Assembly (NCBI GenBank): GCA_003694355.1 | Contig: RFKI01000136.1 | Location: forward strand, 1-8,608 | DNA: 8,608 bases | From: Bdellovibrio sp. | Lineage (GTDB): Bacteria; Bdellovibrionota; Bdellovibrionia; Bdellovibrionales; UBA1609 | Direction: 5' to 3' | Part shown: piece after piece, positions 1 to 6,321 of the stretch | Layout of the letters: each line of letters starts with the position of its first letter | How positions within the stretch are numbered: the stretch's first letter is position 1 | Position numbers and translations under genes: made by a program | Notes under the pieces: generated by a model | Database searches by the model: none | What the model was told of the DNA's origin: nothing | The model's input: the letters and a program-made list of their open reading frames with translations, nothing else

Positions 1-157
1 AAGCAGAACCAACGCCAGTAGCGCTTTCAGAAGCAACACTAACACCACTCCTCAAATTACGCTCAACACCAGAAACGCCAGCCCTCTCACCAACCTGCAG
101 ACAGGCTCCGAGAAGCACGCCAACTAGCATTAAGATGATTATTAAATTTGTTCTCAT
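1..157 (-). CDS. Third putative lipoprotein, N-terminal part only (cut by window edge)
   Basis: This gene opens with ATG at 157 on the minus strand and stays open for 52 codons to the window edge. The start MRTNLIIILMLVGVLLGACL has one Lys/Arg-type residue, a hydrophobic stretch and a lipobox-like L-G-A-C with the candidate lipidated Cys at residue 19. The mature part seen so far is Gly/Ser/Val-rich (for example RSGVSVASES) and lacks the linker shared by the two upstream lipoproteins. It starts 20 nt after the stop of the secreted Cys-rich protein A and has a good ribosome-binding site, so it is probably the next gene of the same minus-strand operon. By position it could be the lipoprotein of a third lipoprotein/secreted-protein pair, but the partner would lie outside the window. 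The function is unknown; calling it a lipoprotein rests only on the signal sequence. Confidence 0.7.
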   Translation of the reverse strand, partial: MRTNLIIILMLVGVLLGACLQVGERAGVSGVERNLRSGVSVASESATGVGSA

Positions 158-160
158 AGT

Positions 161-167
161 ATCACCT
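161..167 (-). promoter_or_regulatory. Shine-Dalgarno site for the partial lipoprotein gene
   Basis: The minus strand reads AGGTGAT, 3 nt before the ATG at 157. It matches the complement of the archaeal 16S rRNA 3' end (GGAGGTGAT). It supports the start chosen for this partial gene, which is too short and truncated to be judged on length. Confidence 0.7.
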
Positions 168-177
168 TCTTATTTTT

Positions 178-1710
178 TTATGGGCAATCAACATCAGGGT
201 ATCCTAATGAGTCGCAGTCAAGCCCGAAGTCGTTCGGGCAGATGCCGTCACCTGTTAGGGGTGTTTGTCTTCCTTTGGGTTCGCAGTACGCGAACTCGCC
301 AGGGCAAAACTCAACGCTGCCAAGCTCTCTATAATCACAGTCATCATCTAAGTAATCAATGTACCCATCACAATCATTATCGTAAGTATCATTACAAGAA
401 AAATAAGAATTACCAGAACTATTCTCTAAGGGAGGGTTGTTAGAAAGTGATATAAACCACCCTTGGGGTAAATAATTTTTAAAACAGTAAAAAGTTTTTG
501 TGCCACTTTCAAGCGTGACATTATCGCATTGCGCGAAGCCGTCACTGTTATCCGAGTCGCAAACATACGTATCTTGAACGCAGCAGCCGTTGCCAGAGCA
601 GCTTGGTGTGCAAGAGGACCCATCTGTATAACCATCTGATATGTTATTGTCAGAGTAAATATAATCGTCAAGGGCTCCGCAATTAATTAGTGTCGGAGCA
701 GTGTAGCCGGAAGCCTGACAATCCTCATCTATGAGGCATATTTCAGTATCTTGGATGTAGCCGTCATCATAACAGCTTTGGGTTCCAGCCGAGCAGTCAG
801 CCAAGCCGCTGTCAAAGCAGCAGTTTCCATTGCTCTGAGACCCGCTTGAAACACAAGACCCGTCAACGCAGCAATCAGTAGAGTTATCGCAACAGGCAGG
901 GCAGCTCGCGCCAGAGTTCTTTGTTGTTGTGAATTCAAAAGTGTCATCTCCGCAGCAATCGCCGAAGCCAGTCTCAAAAACGCCTCCGCTTAAGAAAGTG
1001 CCGCTTCCGCCAGCGCAGCAATTTTGCGCGCCATTGCAGGCGTAATTGCCTGATAGTGTTTCACAGTATGCCTGGTTTGAGTCAGAGTCAGTTTCTGTGT
1101 GGTCTGTGCAGGCATTGTCTCCTGAGCCGCACGAGGCAACGCAATTAGTGCCGTCAAAGAAAGGCCTTTCATCAGGGCAGCACTTGCCATAATCATAACC
1201 ATAACCAGAATCTTGCAGTATTGAATTGCCATTGCAATCCACAGACACGAAAGTCTCATTCGCGTCATCTCCGCAGCACTGAATATTGTTTGTTAAGTAA
1301 TCATTTGCTATGTATTCTCCAACACCGGGCTCTACGGCTTCTGCTGCTCCCCAACCAAGATTATGGGTGTTGCTGGGCCAAATGCAATACAAGGAAAGCT
1401 CATCCATGCAGCTGTCAGCATCATACCAGAATCCTGCCGAGCAGACCGCGTAATGCTCATCAACCCCATCCACGTCTTGCGGGATATCAGGGAACTGGTA
1501 GCACTGGCCGTTAAGCCAGCAATAACTTCCTGAAGGGCAGTCGCCGCAGTCTGTGCCAATTCTTCCATCACAGTTATTATTGTTGCAAGCGCCTGCGAAG
1601 CCAGAACAGCTCACACCATTATGGGATGCGTTCTGGAAGCAAACCTGAACAGCCAGAGCGTTAAAACTGAGCAAAACCAATGCAAGCCCTAGCAAGATTA
1701 TTAGCCTCAT
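178..1710 (-). CDS. Secreted cysteine-rich protein A (510 aa) with MopE-like metal-binding motif
   Basis: A Sec-type signal peptide (MRLIILLGLALVLLSFNALA, likely cut after residue 20) precedes a very Cys-rich mature protein. I count 53 Cys in 510 residues, many as CC pairs (QCCGDD near 144-149, GKCCPDERPF near 176-184, DCCGDD near 251-256). There is no C-terminal membrane segment and no sorting motif I recognise. Residues 444-449 read DNDCDG followed by an Asp-rich stretch, as in the putative metal-binding (MopE-type) repeats known from secreted bacterial and archaeal proteins. Seven N-x-S/T sequons suggest surface glycosylation. It is a full-length paralogue of A' (3090-4784): HYAVC, QCCGDD, GKCCP, GWFIS, DNDCDG and DGICP occur in the same order. 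The ATG at 1710 lies 3 nt after the stop of lipoprotein B and has its own ribosome-binding site. The biochemical function is not recognisable; a disulfide-stabilised, metal-binding surface role is inferred. Confidence 0.85.
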   Translation of the reverse strand: MRLIILLGLALVLLSFNALAVQVCFQNASHNGVSCSGFAGACNNNNCDGRIGTDCGDCPSGSYCWLNGQCYQFPDIPQDVDGVDEHYAVCSAGFWYDADSCMDELSLYCIWPSNTHNLGWGAAEAVEPGVGEYIANDYLTNNIQCCGDDANETFVSVDCNGNSILQDSGYGYDYGKCCPDERPFFDGTNCVASCGSGDNACTDHTETDSDSNQAYCETLSGNYACNGAQNCCAGGSGTFLSGGVFETGFGDCCGDDTFEFTTTKNSGASCPACCDNSTDCCVDGSCVSSGSQSNGNCCFDSGLADCSAGTQSCYDDGYIQDTEICLIDEDCQASGYTAPTLINCGALDDYIYSDNNISDGYTDGSSCTPSCSGNGCCVQDTYVCDSDNSDGFAQCDNVTLESGTKTFYCFKNYLPQGWFISLSNNPPLENSSGNSYFSCNDTYDNDCDGYIDYLDDDCDYRELGSVEFCPGEFAYCEPKGRQTPLTGDGICPNDFGLDCDSLGYPDVDCP

Positions 1711-1713
1711 TTA

Positions 1714-3009
1714 TTATCCACCCACCACGTTTATATTCACTATGTTGCCGTTGCAGCACACCTTGTCAAATATTGGGCCTGAGCTGTTGTAAACGCACGT
1801 GCCGCTCGGCGCTGTCTTGTAATCGCATGGCTGGGACGTGTCTGTTTTATTCTTCCATAATCCTTCGTACTGGCAGCACGCAGTTGGGGCGCAGCAGTCG
1901 TACTCGCAATAACAAGGAAGCTTAGTGACTGCTGTGTCATAAGTGTCCATTATTAGTTCAATGCATGCCGGCTGGCTTTCATCCCATGTTTCGTTGCCAG
2001 CGCATACTCCATCACCACAAAAAGTCATGCAAGCATCAACTGTTAAGGGGTTCTGGCAGTCCGGATCACCACCCTCCGCAGTATAGCATTGCTCGCATTC
2101 AGGGCAATTTGAAGTGTCACCATCAGCAACGCAGCAAATATTGTCACAGGCAGCAGGACAATCAGTGTCGTGAGGTAGGCTTACATCACAATCACACCAC
2201 CTGTTGCAGCCATTACCAGAAGAACAATCACAATCTGGGTCAGAAGGGCAGTCAGGATTAGTTGCACAATTAGGATTGCAACCATTATTAGGACCGCAAT
2301 CACTATAAGGGCAGCCGCCGCTGTTTTTCAAAACAAAAGGACTACCGCCACCGCAAAGCAAAGCAGCCTGACCAACACCACCCTGACCAGCTCGCATAAA
2401 CTTAAGCTTGCACAAAACAGCATTACCACTCACGCCAACACCAGAACCCTGCTGAGCAGCAGCACCCAACGTAAAATAAATGTCTGTTGTATTGCAAAAA
2501 TGCCATGTCTTGTTAGGATAATCAGTTGAGTTTCTCCAGTTATTAAACCATGGATATTCTGGATAACCCAAATCTCCTGGATATAAATAATGATAATTCA
2601 CAAGAAAAGCTGGTTGCGCAGTACCAATAACACCGCAACCCTCACCAGCTTCAAGATGATGATCAGTGTCAGAACCATTCCAACAAGGATCAAGCGTGTT
2701 TGGAAGACAATAAGCACAATCTGGTTCGCAGTAATCACTCGTGGCTGTTGGATTTATATTGTTTGGAGTGCCATTTGTTTCATTACTGCCAGGAGTCGTA
2801 TTGCAGTAACCATCACTTTGCCCGCCATCACACCCCGGATCAATTATTTGTGACATTGATGCTCCTCCAGAGCTGCTTGCAGTTTGAGGCTGACTCTGAG
2901 GCTGAGGAGCTAATCTTTCAGGCTGCTTGACAAGTGATTTCTCGCCTGGCTGGCATGCAGAGAGGATTACAGAAAAAACAATCAGAACCAAAATAATGTG
3001 TACTTTCAA
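1714..3009 (-). CDS. Cysteine-rich lipoprotein B (431 aa)
   Basis: The gene begins with TTG at 3009. No ATG or GTG lies in frame before the upstream stop, and GGTGG lies 7 nt upstream. The signal sequence MKVHIILVLIVFSVILSACQ ends in a lipobox (L-S-A-C, Cys19), so the protein is probably lipid-anchored outside the cell. A Pro/Gln/Ser linker follows (about residues 20-50), almost identical at DNA level to that of B'. Next comes a variable Asn/Cys-rich part with DTDHHLEAGEGC, then a segment at about 182-259 nearly identical to B' (FMRAGQGGVGQAALLCGGG), then Asp/Cys repeats (NPDCPSDPDC) and a CGDGVC motif. The C-terminus (CCNGNIVNINVVGG) also aligns with B'. It sits 80 nt downstream of A' and immediately upstream of A. 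No catalytic motif was seen; a structural or binding role at the cell surface is inferred. Confidence 0.85.
   Translation of the reverse strand: MKVHIILVLIVFSVILSACQPGEKSLVKQPERLAPQPQSQPQTASSSGGASMSQIIDPGCDGGQSDGYCNTTPGSNETNGTPNNINPTATSDYCEPDCAYCLPNTLDPCWNGSDTDHHLEAGEGCGVIGTAQPAFLVNYHYLYPGDLGYPEYPWFNNWRNSTDYPNKTWHFCNTTDIYFTLGAAAQQGSGVGVSGNAVLCKLKFMRAGQGGVGQAALLCGGGSPFVLKNSGGCPYSDCGPNNGCNPNCATNPDCPSDPDCDCSSGNGCNRWCDCDVSLPHDTDCPAACDNICCVADGDTSNCPECEQCYTAEGGDPDCQNPLTVDACMTFCGDGVCAGNETWDESQPACIELIMDTYDTAVTKLPCYCEYDCCAPTACCQYEGLWKNKTDTSQPCDYKTAPSGTCVYNSSGPIFDKVCCNGNIVNINVVGG
1717..1726 (-). promoter_or_regulatory. Shine-Dalgarno site for protein A, inside the end of lipoprotein B
   Basis: The minus strand reads GGTGGGTGGA, 6 nt before the ATG at 1710. 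These bases also encode the last residues (VVGG) of lipoprotein B, so the site couples the two genes. The junction reads TAATAAATG. Confidence 0.55.
2231..2466 (-). repeat. Cassette 1, copy in lipoprotein B (about 236 bp, pairs with 5355-5590)
   Basis: Reading by eye, this stretch aligns without gaps to 5355-5590 (offset 3124) with about 8 mismatches, roughly 97% identity. Similarity falls away sharply on both sides. It encodes the Gly/Val/Ala-rich, Cys-poor core of the lipoprotein plus the NPNCATNPDC part. Several differences change the residue (GPNNG against GLNNG, NSGGC against NGGGC, GVGVS against GVSVS), so selection on protein sequence alone does not explain the identity well. Confidence 0.85.
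2862..2960 (-). repeat. Cassette 2, copy in lipoprotein B (99 bp, pairs with 5941-6039)
   Basis: This aligns without gaps to 5941-6039 (offset 3079) with two mismatches. It runs from the codon before the lipobox Ala-Cys through the Pro/Gln linker to the SSSGG stretch. The signal peptides just upstream differ in sequence between the two copies. Confidence 0.85.
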
Positions 3010-3016
3010 GTTGCAA

Positions 3017-3021
3017 CCACC
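3017..3021 (-). promoter_or_regulatory. Shine-Dalgarno site deciding the TTG start of lipoprotein B
   Basis: The minus strand reads GGTGG, 7 nt before TTG at 3009. Because no ATG is available in frame upstream, this site is the main support for the unusual TTG start. Confidence 0.6.
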
Positions 3022-3069
3022 AAATTTTTTATTATGTTCTTTGTAAAAATTAATATGTTAATAGATTAT

Positions 3070-3078
3070 TATTTAAAA
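3070..3078 (-). promoter_or_regulatory. Possible TATA box upstream of lipoprotein B (second module)
   Basis: The 80-nt A'-B gap (3010-3089) is strongly AT-rich and is the only real gap within the surface-protein run. The minus strand reads TTTTAAATA here. A start of transcription about 26 nt downstream would give a leader of roughly 40 nt containing the GGTGG site. In such AT-rich DNA the match is weak evidence, and read-through from A' is equally possible. Confidence 0.3.
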
Positions 3079-3089
3079 TTTTTGTTTTT

Positions 3090-4784
3090 TTAGCAGTCTG
3101 GATCTCCGCCTGCAGCTGCACAGCTAAGCCCGACTTTGAATTTTTCTGGGCAAATCCCGTCATCGTCGCCGCAGCAAAAAGTAGCATCACAAAAGGTCAC
3201 GTTCCCTACATTGCAGGCATTGCAGTCAGAGTCTCTTGGAAGTTGAGCACCATTAGGAGCCGTGCACCCACCATAATCGCAAGTGCCGTCGCAATCATTG
3301 TCATAGCCGTCGTTGCAGTCAGTTTCAGTTGTTGTCGGCTGCTCTTCTGTTGATATAAACCAACCGTCTGCTGGGTTGTAATGGCACCAGAACGTGGTCC
3401 CGCCAAAATCATTAAGGAGCCCGCTCACTTTTTCAGGAGGTGCTGCATAAGAATCACAATTTGAGAAGTGGTCAGTCGCGTAATTACCATCGCATAACTT
3501 CTGCTCAAAAGTCAAGTTGCAACAATTACTTGGGTCTAAGTCAGCGCAGCCGGAAACGCAAGTGTTTTGTGTGGGCTCTGAATTTAATATTTGTGTGGTG
3601 TCATTATAATCATAAGCATCACAGTCAATGATTGTTGTGGGGGTGTAGCCAGAGGCAGTGCATGACTCGCCGACATCACATTTGCTTCCGTCAATGTCAC
3701 CATCATTGTTGCAGTTGGTAACATCAACGTCTGCAACGCATTCAGCAGTTTGGCCGCTGCCAAAACAACAGTAGTGTTTCATATTGTTTCCATACGCAAA
3801 GCTTCCCGGAGGAACACAGAAAGATCCAATAGAGCATTTATCAGTGGTATCGCAACAAGCGTGTGATCCGTCTGGACCAGAAGCAAAAAACTCTCCTGAG
3901 TCATCACCACAACAGTGTGGCTGTGTGGGTGTTCCCCAACCAGAAAAATCAGGTATGTAACCTCTTTCATCTATTGTGTCGCAGCAGTCTGGATCGCCGT
4001 TATAACATGTGTAGTTTTGGAACTGCATGCACGCAGTCTCATTGTTGTCTGGGTCTGCTGCTGCCAAAAAAGCAGGGTCAATGCATAAGTTGTCGCCGTC
4101 GGAGCACCCGTATAAAGTGCATTCTGTGCCGTTCCAGAAAGGCCTGTTTGAAGGGCAGCACTTACCATAATAATAGGGCCTGCTTCCAGGATAATACCAT
4201 TGGGTTATGTTCTCTTTAGTCCTGCAGTTAAGCTCGTTATAAGACTCGTTAAAGTCATCGCCGCAGCACTGGATTATGTTGTTATGTGTAAGCCTACCGT
4301 ATTTGTCGTATTCTCCTATGCCGTCTTCCTCTGCTGTTGCGGCTCCCCAGTTAGCAGGCTTATTATCAGGACCATAACCACACACTGGCCCAAGGCTGTC
4401 TGCGCACTGGTCTGGGTCCTGCCATGTTCCCTGGCCAAGAGGGTTGGGAACGCAAACCGCGTAATGAGGCTCTGAAGCATTGCCGTCAACGTTCGCAACG
4501 CTCATGCCTTGTGAGGAATAAGCAGCATAAAAGCATTCTTCGGGCGAATCAATCCGGCCGTTTCCGTTAGCGTCATAAACGCAAAAGTATTTTGAGTCGC
4601 ACTCAGCGCAGGAGGTTGGCTCGTGATTATTACAATTGTTATTGTCGCAAGGGTCAAAAGCTCCTGGCGGAGCTCCGCATGACTGCTGCTGATCATAAAA
4701 GCTTTCAAAGCAGATTTGATAAGCGCTTGCAATACTTACTAAAAGTAAGAGTGCGGTTCCTAAAATAAGTATTTGTTTTTTCAT
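3090..4784 (-). CDS. Secreted cysteine-rich protein A' (564 aa) with EF-hand-like loop and MopE-like motif
   Basis: I take the start at ATG 4784. It gives a clean signal peptide (MKKQILILGTALLLLVSIASA, probably cut after residue 21), overlaps the stop of B' as ATGA, and has GGTG 8 nt upstream; an ATG at 4814 would put ten extra residues before the signal. I count 55 Cys. Residues 71-82 (DANGNGRIDSPE) fit the 12-residue EF-hand calcium loop with acidic or amide residues at positions 1, 3, 5, 9 and 12. Conserved blocks shared with A are HYAVC, QCCGDD, GKCCP..RPF, GWFIS, DNDCDG and DGICP. Nine N-x-S/T sequons are present. There is no transmembrane segment after the signal. It is likely an exported, disulfide-rich, calcium- or metal-binding surface protein partnered with lipoprotein B'; the actual function is unknown. 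Confidence 0.85.
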   Translation of the reverse strand: MKKQILILGTALLLLVSIASAYQICFESFYDQQQSCGAPPGAFDPCDNNNCNNHEPTSCAECDSKYFCVYDANGNGRIDSPEECFYAAYSSQGMSVANVDGNASEPHYAVCVPNPLGQGTWQDPDQCADSLGPVCGYGPDNKPANWGAATAEEDGIGEYDKYGRLTHNNIIQCCGDDFNESYNELNCRTKENITQWYYPGSRPYYYGKCCPSNRPFWNGTECTLYGCSDGDNLCIDPAFLAAADPDNNETACMQFQNYTCYNGDPDCCDTIDERGYIPDFSGWGTPTQPHCCGDDSGEFFASGPDGSHACCDTTDKCSIGSFCVPPGSFAYGNNMKHYCCFGSGQTAECVADVDVTNCNNDGDIDGSKCDVGESCTASGYTPTTIIDCDAYDYNDTTQILNSEPTQNTCVSGCADLDPSNCCNLTFEQKLCDGNYATDHFSNCDSYAAPPEKVSGLLNDFGGTTFWCHYNPADGWFISTEEQPTTTETDCNDGYDNDCDGTCDYGGCTAPNGAQLPRDSDCNACNVGNVTFCDATFCCGDDDGICPEKFKVGLSCAAAGGDPDC

Positions 4785-6091
4785 GTTATTTGCACCAAAT
4801 TTCCGTTGCAGCATGAGACTTCAAAAATGCCGTCAGGCGTCTCTGAGCAGGCAGAGCCTGTCCAGTCGCAGTCCATCACGCACTTGCCATTCAGGTTTTC
4901 AGGCAAAGACCAGTCGCAGTCTTGGGTTAAGTTAGACCTTTTCTTCCATTTCCCAACATATTCCTTGAAAGAGCAGTTGTTTGGCGTGGAGCAGTCATAA
5001 GGGCAAAAGCAGGGTAAGTATTCAGGTCTTGGCTGACCAAAATCATCCAAAAGAGTGCCATTAACATCCAAATTACTTATTGCTGAGCAGCTCGGCTTAC
5101 TCCAATTATTAGTCTCAGATGAATGGCAGATTCCGTCTCCGCAGTAAACGCAGCAGTAATCAAAATGGGCTGCTTGTTCGCAGTCGCTGTCTGGTATGCC
5201 GCAGTTTATTTCACATTCATCAACACAATTACCATCGCCAGCGCAGCAGTAATCACAAGCGGGGCAGTCAGGATCCTCAGGGCACGCAGAATTACAATCA
5301 TGACAATTTACATTACATTGCCCATCAGCAGAACAATCTTCAGAACAGCTATTACAATCCGGGTCAGAAGGGCAGTCAGGATTAGTTGCACAATTAGGAT
5401 TGCAACCATTATTAAGACCGCAATCACTATAAGGGCAGCCGCCACCATTTTTCAAAACAAAAGGACTACCGCCACCGCAAAGCAAAGCAGCCTGACCAAC
5501 ACCGCCCTGACCAGCTCGCATAAACTTAAGCTTGCACAAAACAGCATTACCACTCACGCTAACACCAGAACCCTGCTGAGCAGCAGAACCACCCTGAGGC
5601 GTCCCATCATAGTGCCAAGCAAGGTCTATGCCATCATCAGGCACAGCATCATACCAGTTTGGCAGCCAAGAATAGTTGGTGTTTGGGTTTTGGCTGAAAG
5701 TGCGATATTGTTCTCCTAGCTTTGCGCAGGTCTGCGGATAATCCGCTATTTTGCACCCTTCTCCGGGGTCAAGCCGGTTATCATTAGGGGAAAGGCAATT
5801 GTCTAGCTGAGGAAGCCCCTGCTGAATGTTAGGCAGAGGGCAAAGAGGACAATCTTGAGGGCAAAAGTTTCCGCTCATCGAGTTCCATTCATCACCTTCA
5901 CATTGTTTGTTTCCGCAGGTTGATGTTGGCGCCATTTGCTCTCCTCCAGAGCTGCTTGCAGTTTGAGGCTGACTCTGAGGCTGAGGAGCTAATCCTTCAG
6001 GCTGCTTGACAAGTGATTTCTCGCCTGGCTGGCACGCAGCAAACATTATGAGAGAAAGCGCCAGTGCTAAGACATGATAATATTTCTTCAC
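4781..6091 (-). CDS. Cysteine-rich lipoprotein B' (436 aa), first gene of the operon
   Basis: The gene begins with GTG at 6091, with GGTGAG 6 nt upstream and a TATA box about 40 nt upstream. The signal MKKYYHVLALALSLIMFAAC has a lipobox-type ending (F-A-A-C, Cys20). It is followed by the Pro/Gln linker shared with B, a CGNKQCEGDE motif, an NDNRLDPGEGC stretch resembling calcium-binding Asp/Asn loops, the Cys-poor shared core (about residues 168-245), Asp/Cys repeats (NPDCPSDPDC), CGDGIC and a C-terminal SCCNGNLVQIT. The last four codons and stop overlap the ribosome-binding site and start of A'. It is paralogous to B over its whole length, but most of the alignment is diverged outside two nearly identical DNA segments. 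It is probably the membrane-anchored partner of secreted A'; the role is unknown. Confidence 0.85.
   Translation of the reverse strand: MKKYYHVLALALSLIMFAACQPGEKSLVKQPEGLAPQPQSQPQTASSSGGEQMAPTSTCGNKQCEGDEWNSMSGNFCPQDCPLCPLPNIQQGLPQLDNCLSPNDNRLDPGEGCKIADYPQTCAKLGEQYRTFSQNPNTNYSWLPNWYDAVPDDGIDLAWHYDGTPQGGSAAQQGSGVSVSGNAVLCKLKFMRAGQGGVGQAALLCGGGSPFVLKNGGGCPYSDCGLNNGCNPNCATNPDCPSDPDCNSCSEDCSADGQCNVNCHDCNSACPEDPDCPACDYCCAGDGNCVDECEINCGIPDSDCEQAAHFDYCCVYCGDGICHSSETNNWSKPSCSAISNLDVNGTLLDDFGQPRPEYLPCFCPYDCSTPNNCSFKEYVGKWKKRSNLTQDCDWSLPENLNGKCVMDCDWTGSACSETPDGIFEVSCCNGNLVQIT
4793..4796 (-). promoter_or_regulatory. Shine-Dalgarno site for protein A' inside the end of B'
   Basis: The minus strand reads GGTG, 8 nt before ATG at 4784. 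It supports that start over the in-frame ATG at 4814 and, with the ATGA overlap, indicates translational coupling to B'. Confidence 0.55.
5355..5590 (-). repeat. Cassette 1, copy in lipoprotein B'
   Basis: This is the second copy of the 2231-2466 segment, with about 8 substitutions and no gaps. The sequence just outside (for example the DGTPQGGSA side against YFTLGAAA in B) is much less alike, so the identity boundary is abrupt. Confidence 0.85.
5941..6039 (-). repeat. Cassette 2, copy in lipoprotein B'
   Basis: This is the second copy of the 2862-2960 segment, with two substitutions: one synonymous-type change at the lipobox Ala codon region and one giving Gly in place of Arg in the linker. 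The upstream signal-peptide codons are not conserved. Confidence 0.85.
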
Positions 6092-6097
6092 CTTTAG

Positions 6098-6103
6098 CTC
6101 ACC
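6098..6103 (-). promoter_or_regulatory. Shine-Dalgarno site deciding the GTG start of lipoprotein B'
   Basis: The minus strand reads GGTGAG, 6 nt before GTG at 6091, consistent with an archaeal ribosome-binding site. Confidence 0.6.
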
Positions 6104-6128
6104 AACACTTCTTTATTTTGAGCTTGCT

Positions 6129-6137
6129 TATATAAAT
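6129..6137 (-). promoter_or_regulatory. TATA box of the surface-protein operon
   Basis: The minus strand reads ATTTATATA, preceded by purine-rich AAAGAAAA that could serve as the TFB recognition element. A start of transcription about 26 nt downstream falls near 6107, giving a short leader of about 15 nt that just includes the ribosome-binding site of B'. Confidence 0.65.
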
Positions 6138-6181
6138 AATTTTCTTTTTTTGGTATAATCAACTTGATTGTGATAAGCTTT

Positions 6182-6207
6182 GGTGTTGAGGGGGTGGTGT
6201 GGGAGGG
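6182..6207 (+). other. G-rich tract between the two divergent promoters
   Basis: The plus strand carries G runs of 2, 5, 2, 3 and 3 within 26 bases, in a region that is otherwise AT-rich. It lies in the roughly 150-nt stretch between the two divergent TATA boxes (6138-6288), which holds no gene I can support. It could form a two-layer G-quadruplex or be a regulator site; nothing in the sequence settles which. Confidence 0.4.
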
Positions 6208-6288
6208 ACTTAATAATATGATATAAAGATAGGATATATGGTTAATATGTAATATAAAATAATGAGAGGAATACGCTTTTTCAATATC

Positions 6289-6296
6289 TTTAAATA
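6289..6296 (+). promoter_or_regulatory. TATA box for the DUF357 gene (leaderless)
   Basis: TTTAAATA is centred about 29 nt before the ATG at 6322. No Shine-Dalgarno sequence precedes the ATG, so transcription probably begins at or next to the start codon. Confidence 0.5.
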
Positions 6297-6321
6297 ATAA
6301 GAGGCAATTCCAATTTTTGGT

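Noticed and set aside
2150..2300. Repeated NPDC / DPDC units considered as a tandem-repeat or CRISPR-like array
   Set aside because: The units are irregular, coding, and without spacers of constant size. They are Asp/Cys-rich protein repeats, not an array.
3863..4219. Plus-strand open frame (118 codons) opposite protein A'
   Set aside because: It is a shadow of the Cys-rich gene on the minus strand, with no ribosome-binding site and no recognisable motif.
4785..4814. Upstream ATG (4814) as the start of protein A'
   Set aside because: It adds ten residues in front of a complete signal peptide and overlaps B' by 34 nt. ATG 4784 has the ATGA overlap and a well-placed GGTG.
5123..5719. Long plus-strand open frame (198 codons) opposite lipoprotein B'
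   Set aside because: It lies entirely antisense to a well-supported lipoprotein gene, reads as Thr/Ala/Ile/Arg-rich low-complexity protein typical of the reverse complement of Cys/Asp/Gly codons, and has no family features.
6138..6288. tRNA, C/D-box or H/ACA guide RNA in the intergenic spacer
   Set aside because: I could not find a cloverleaf, paired C/D boxes or a hairpin with an ACA end, so I do not call an RNA gene here.
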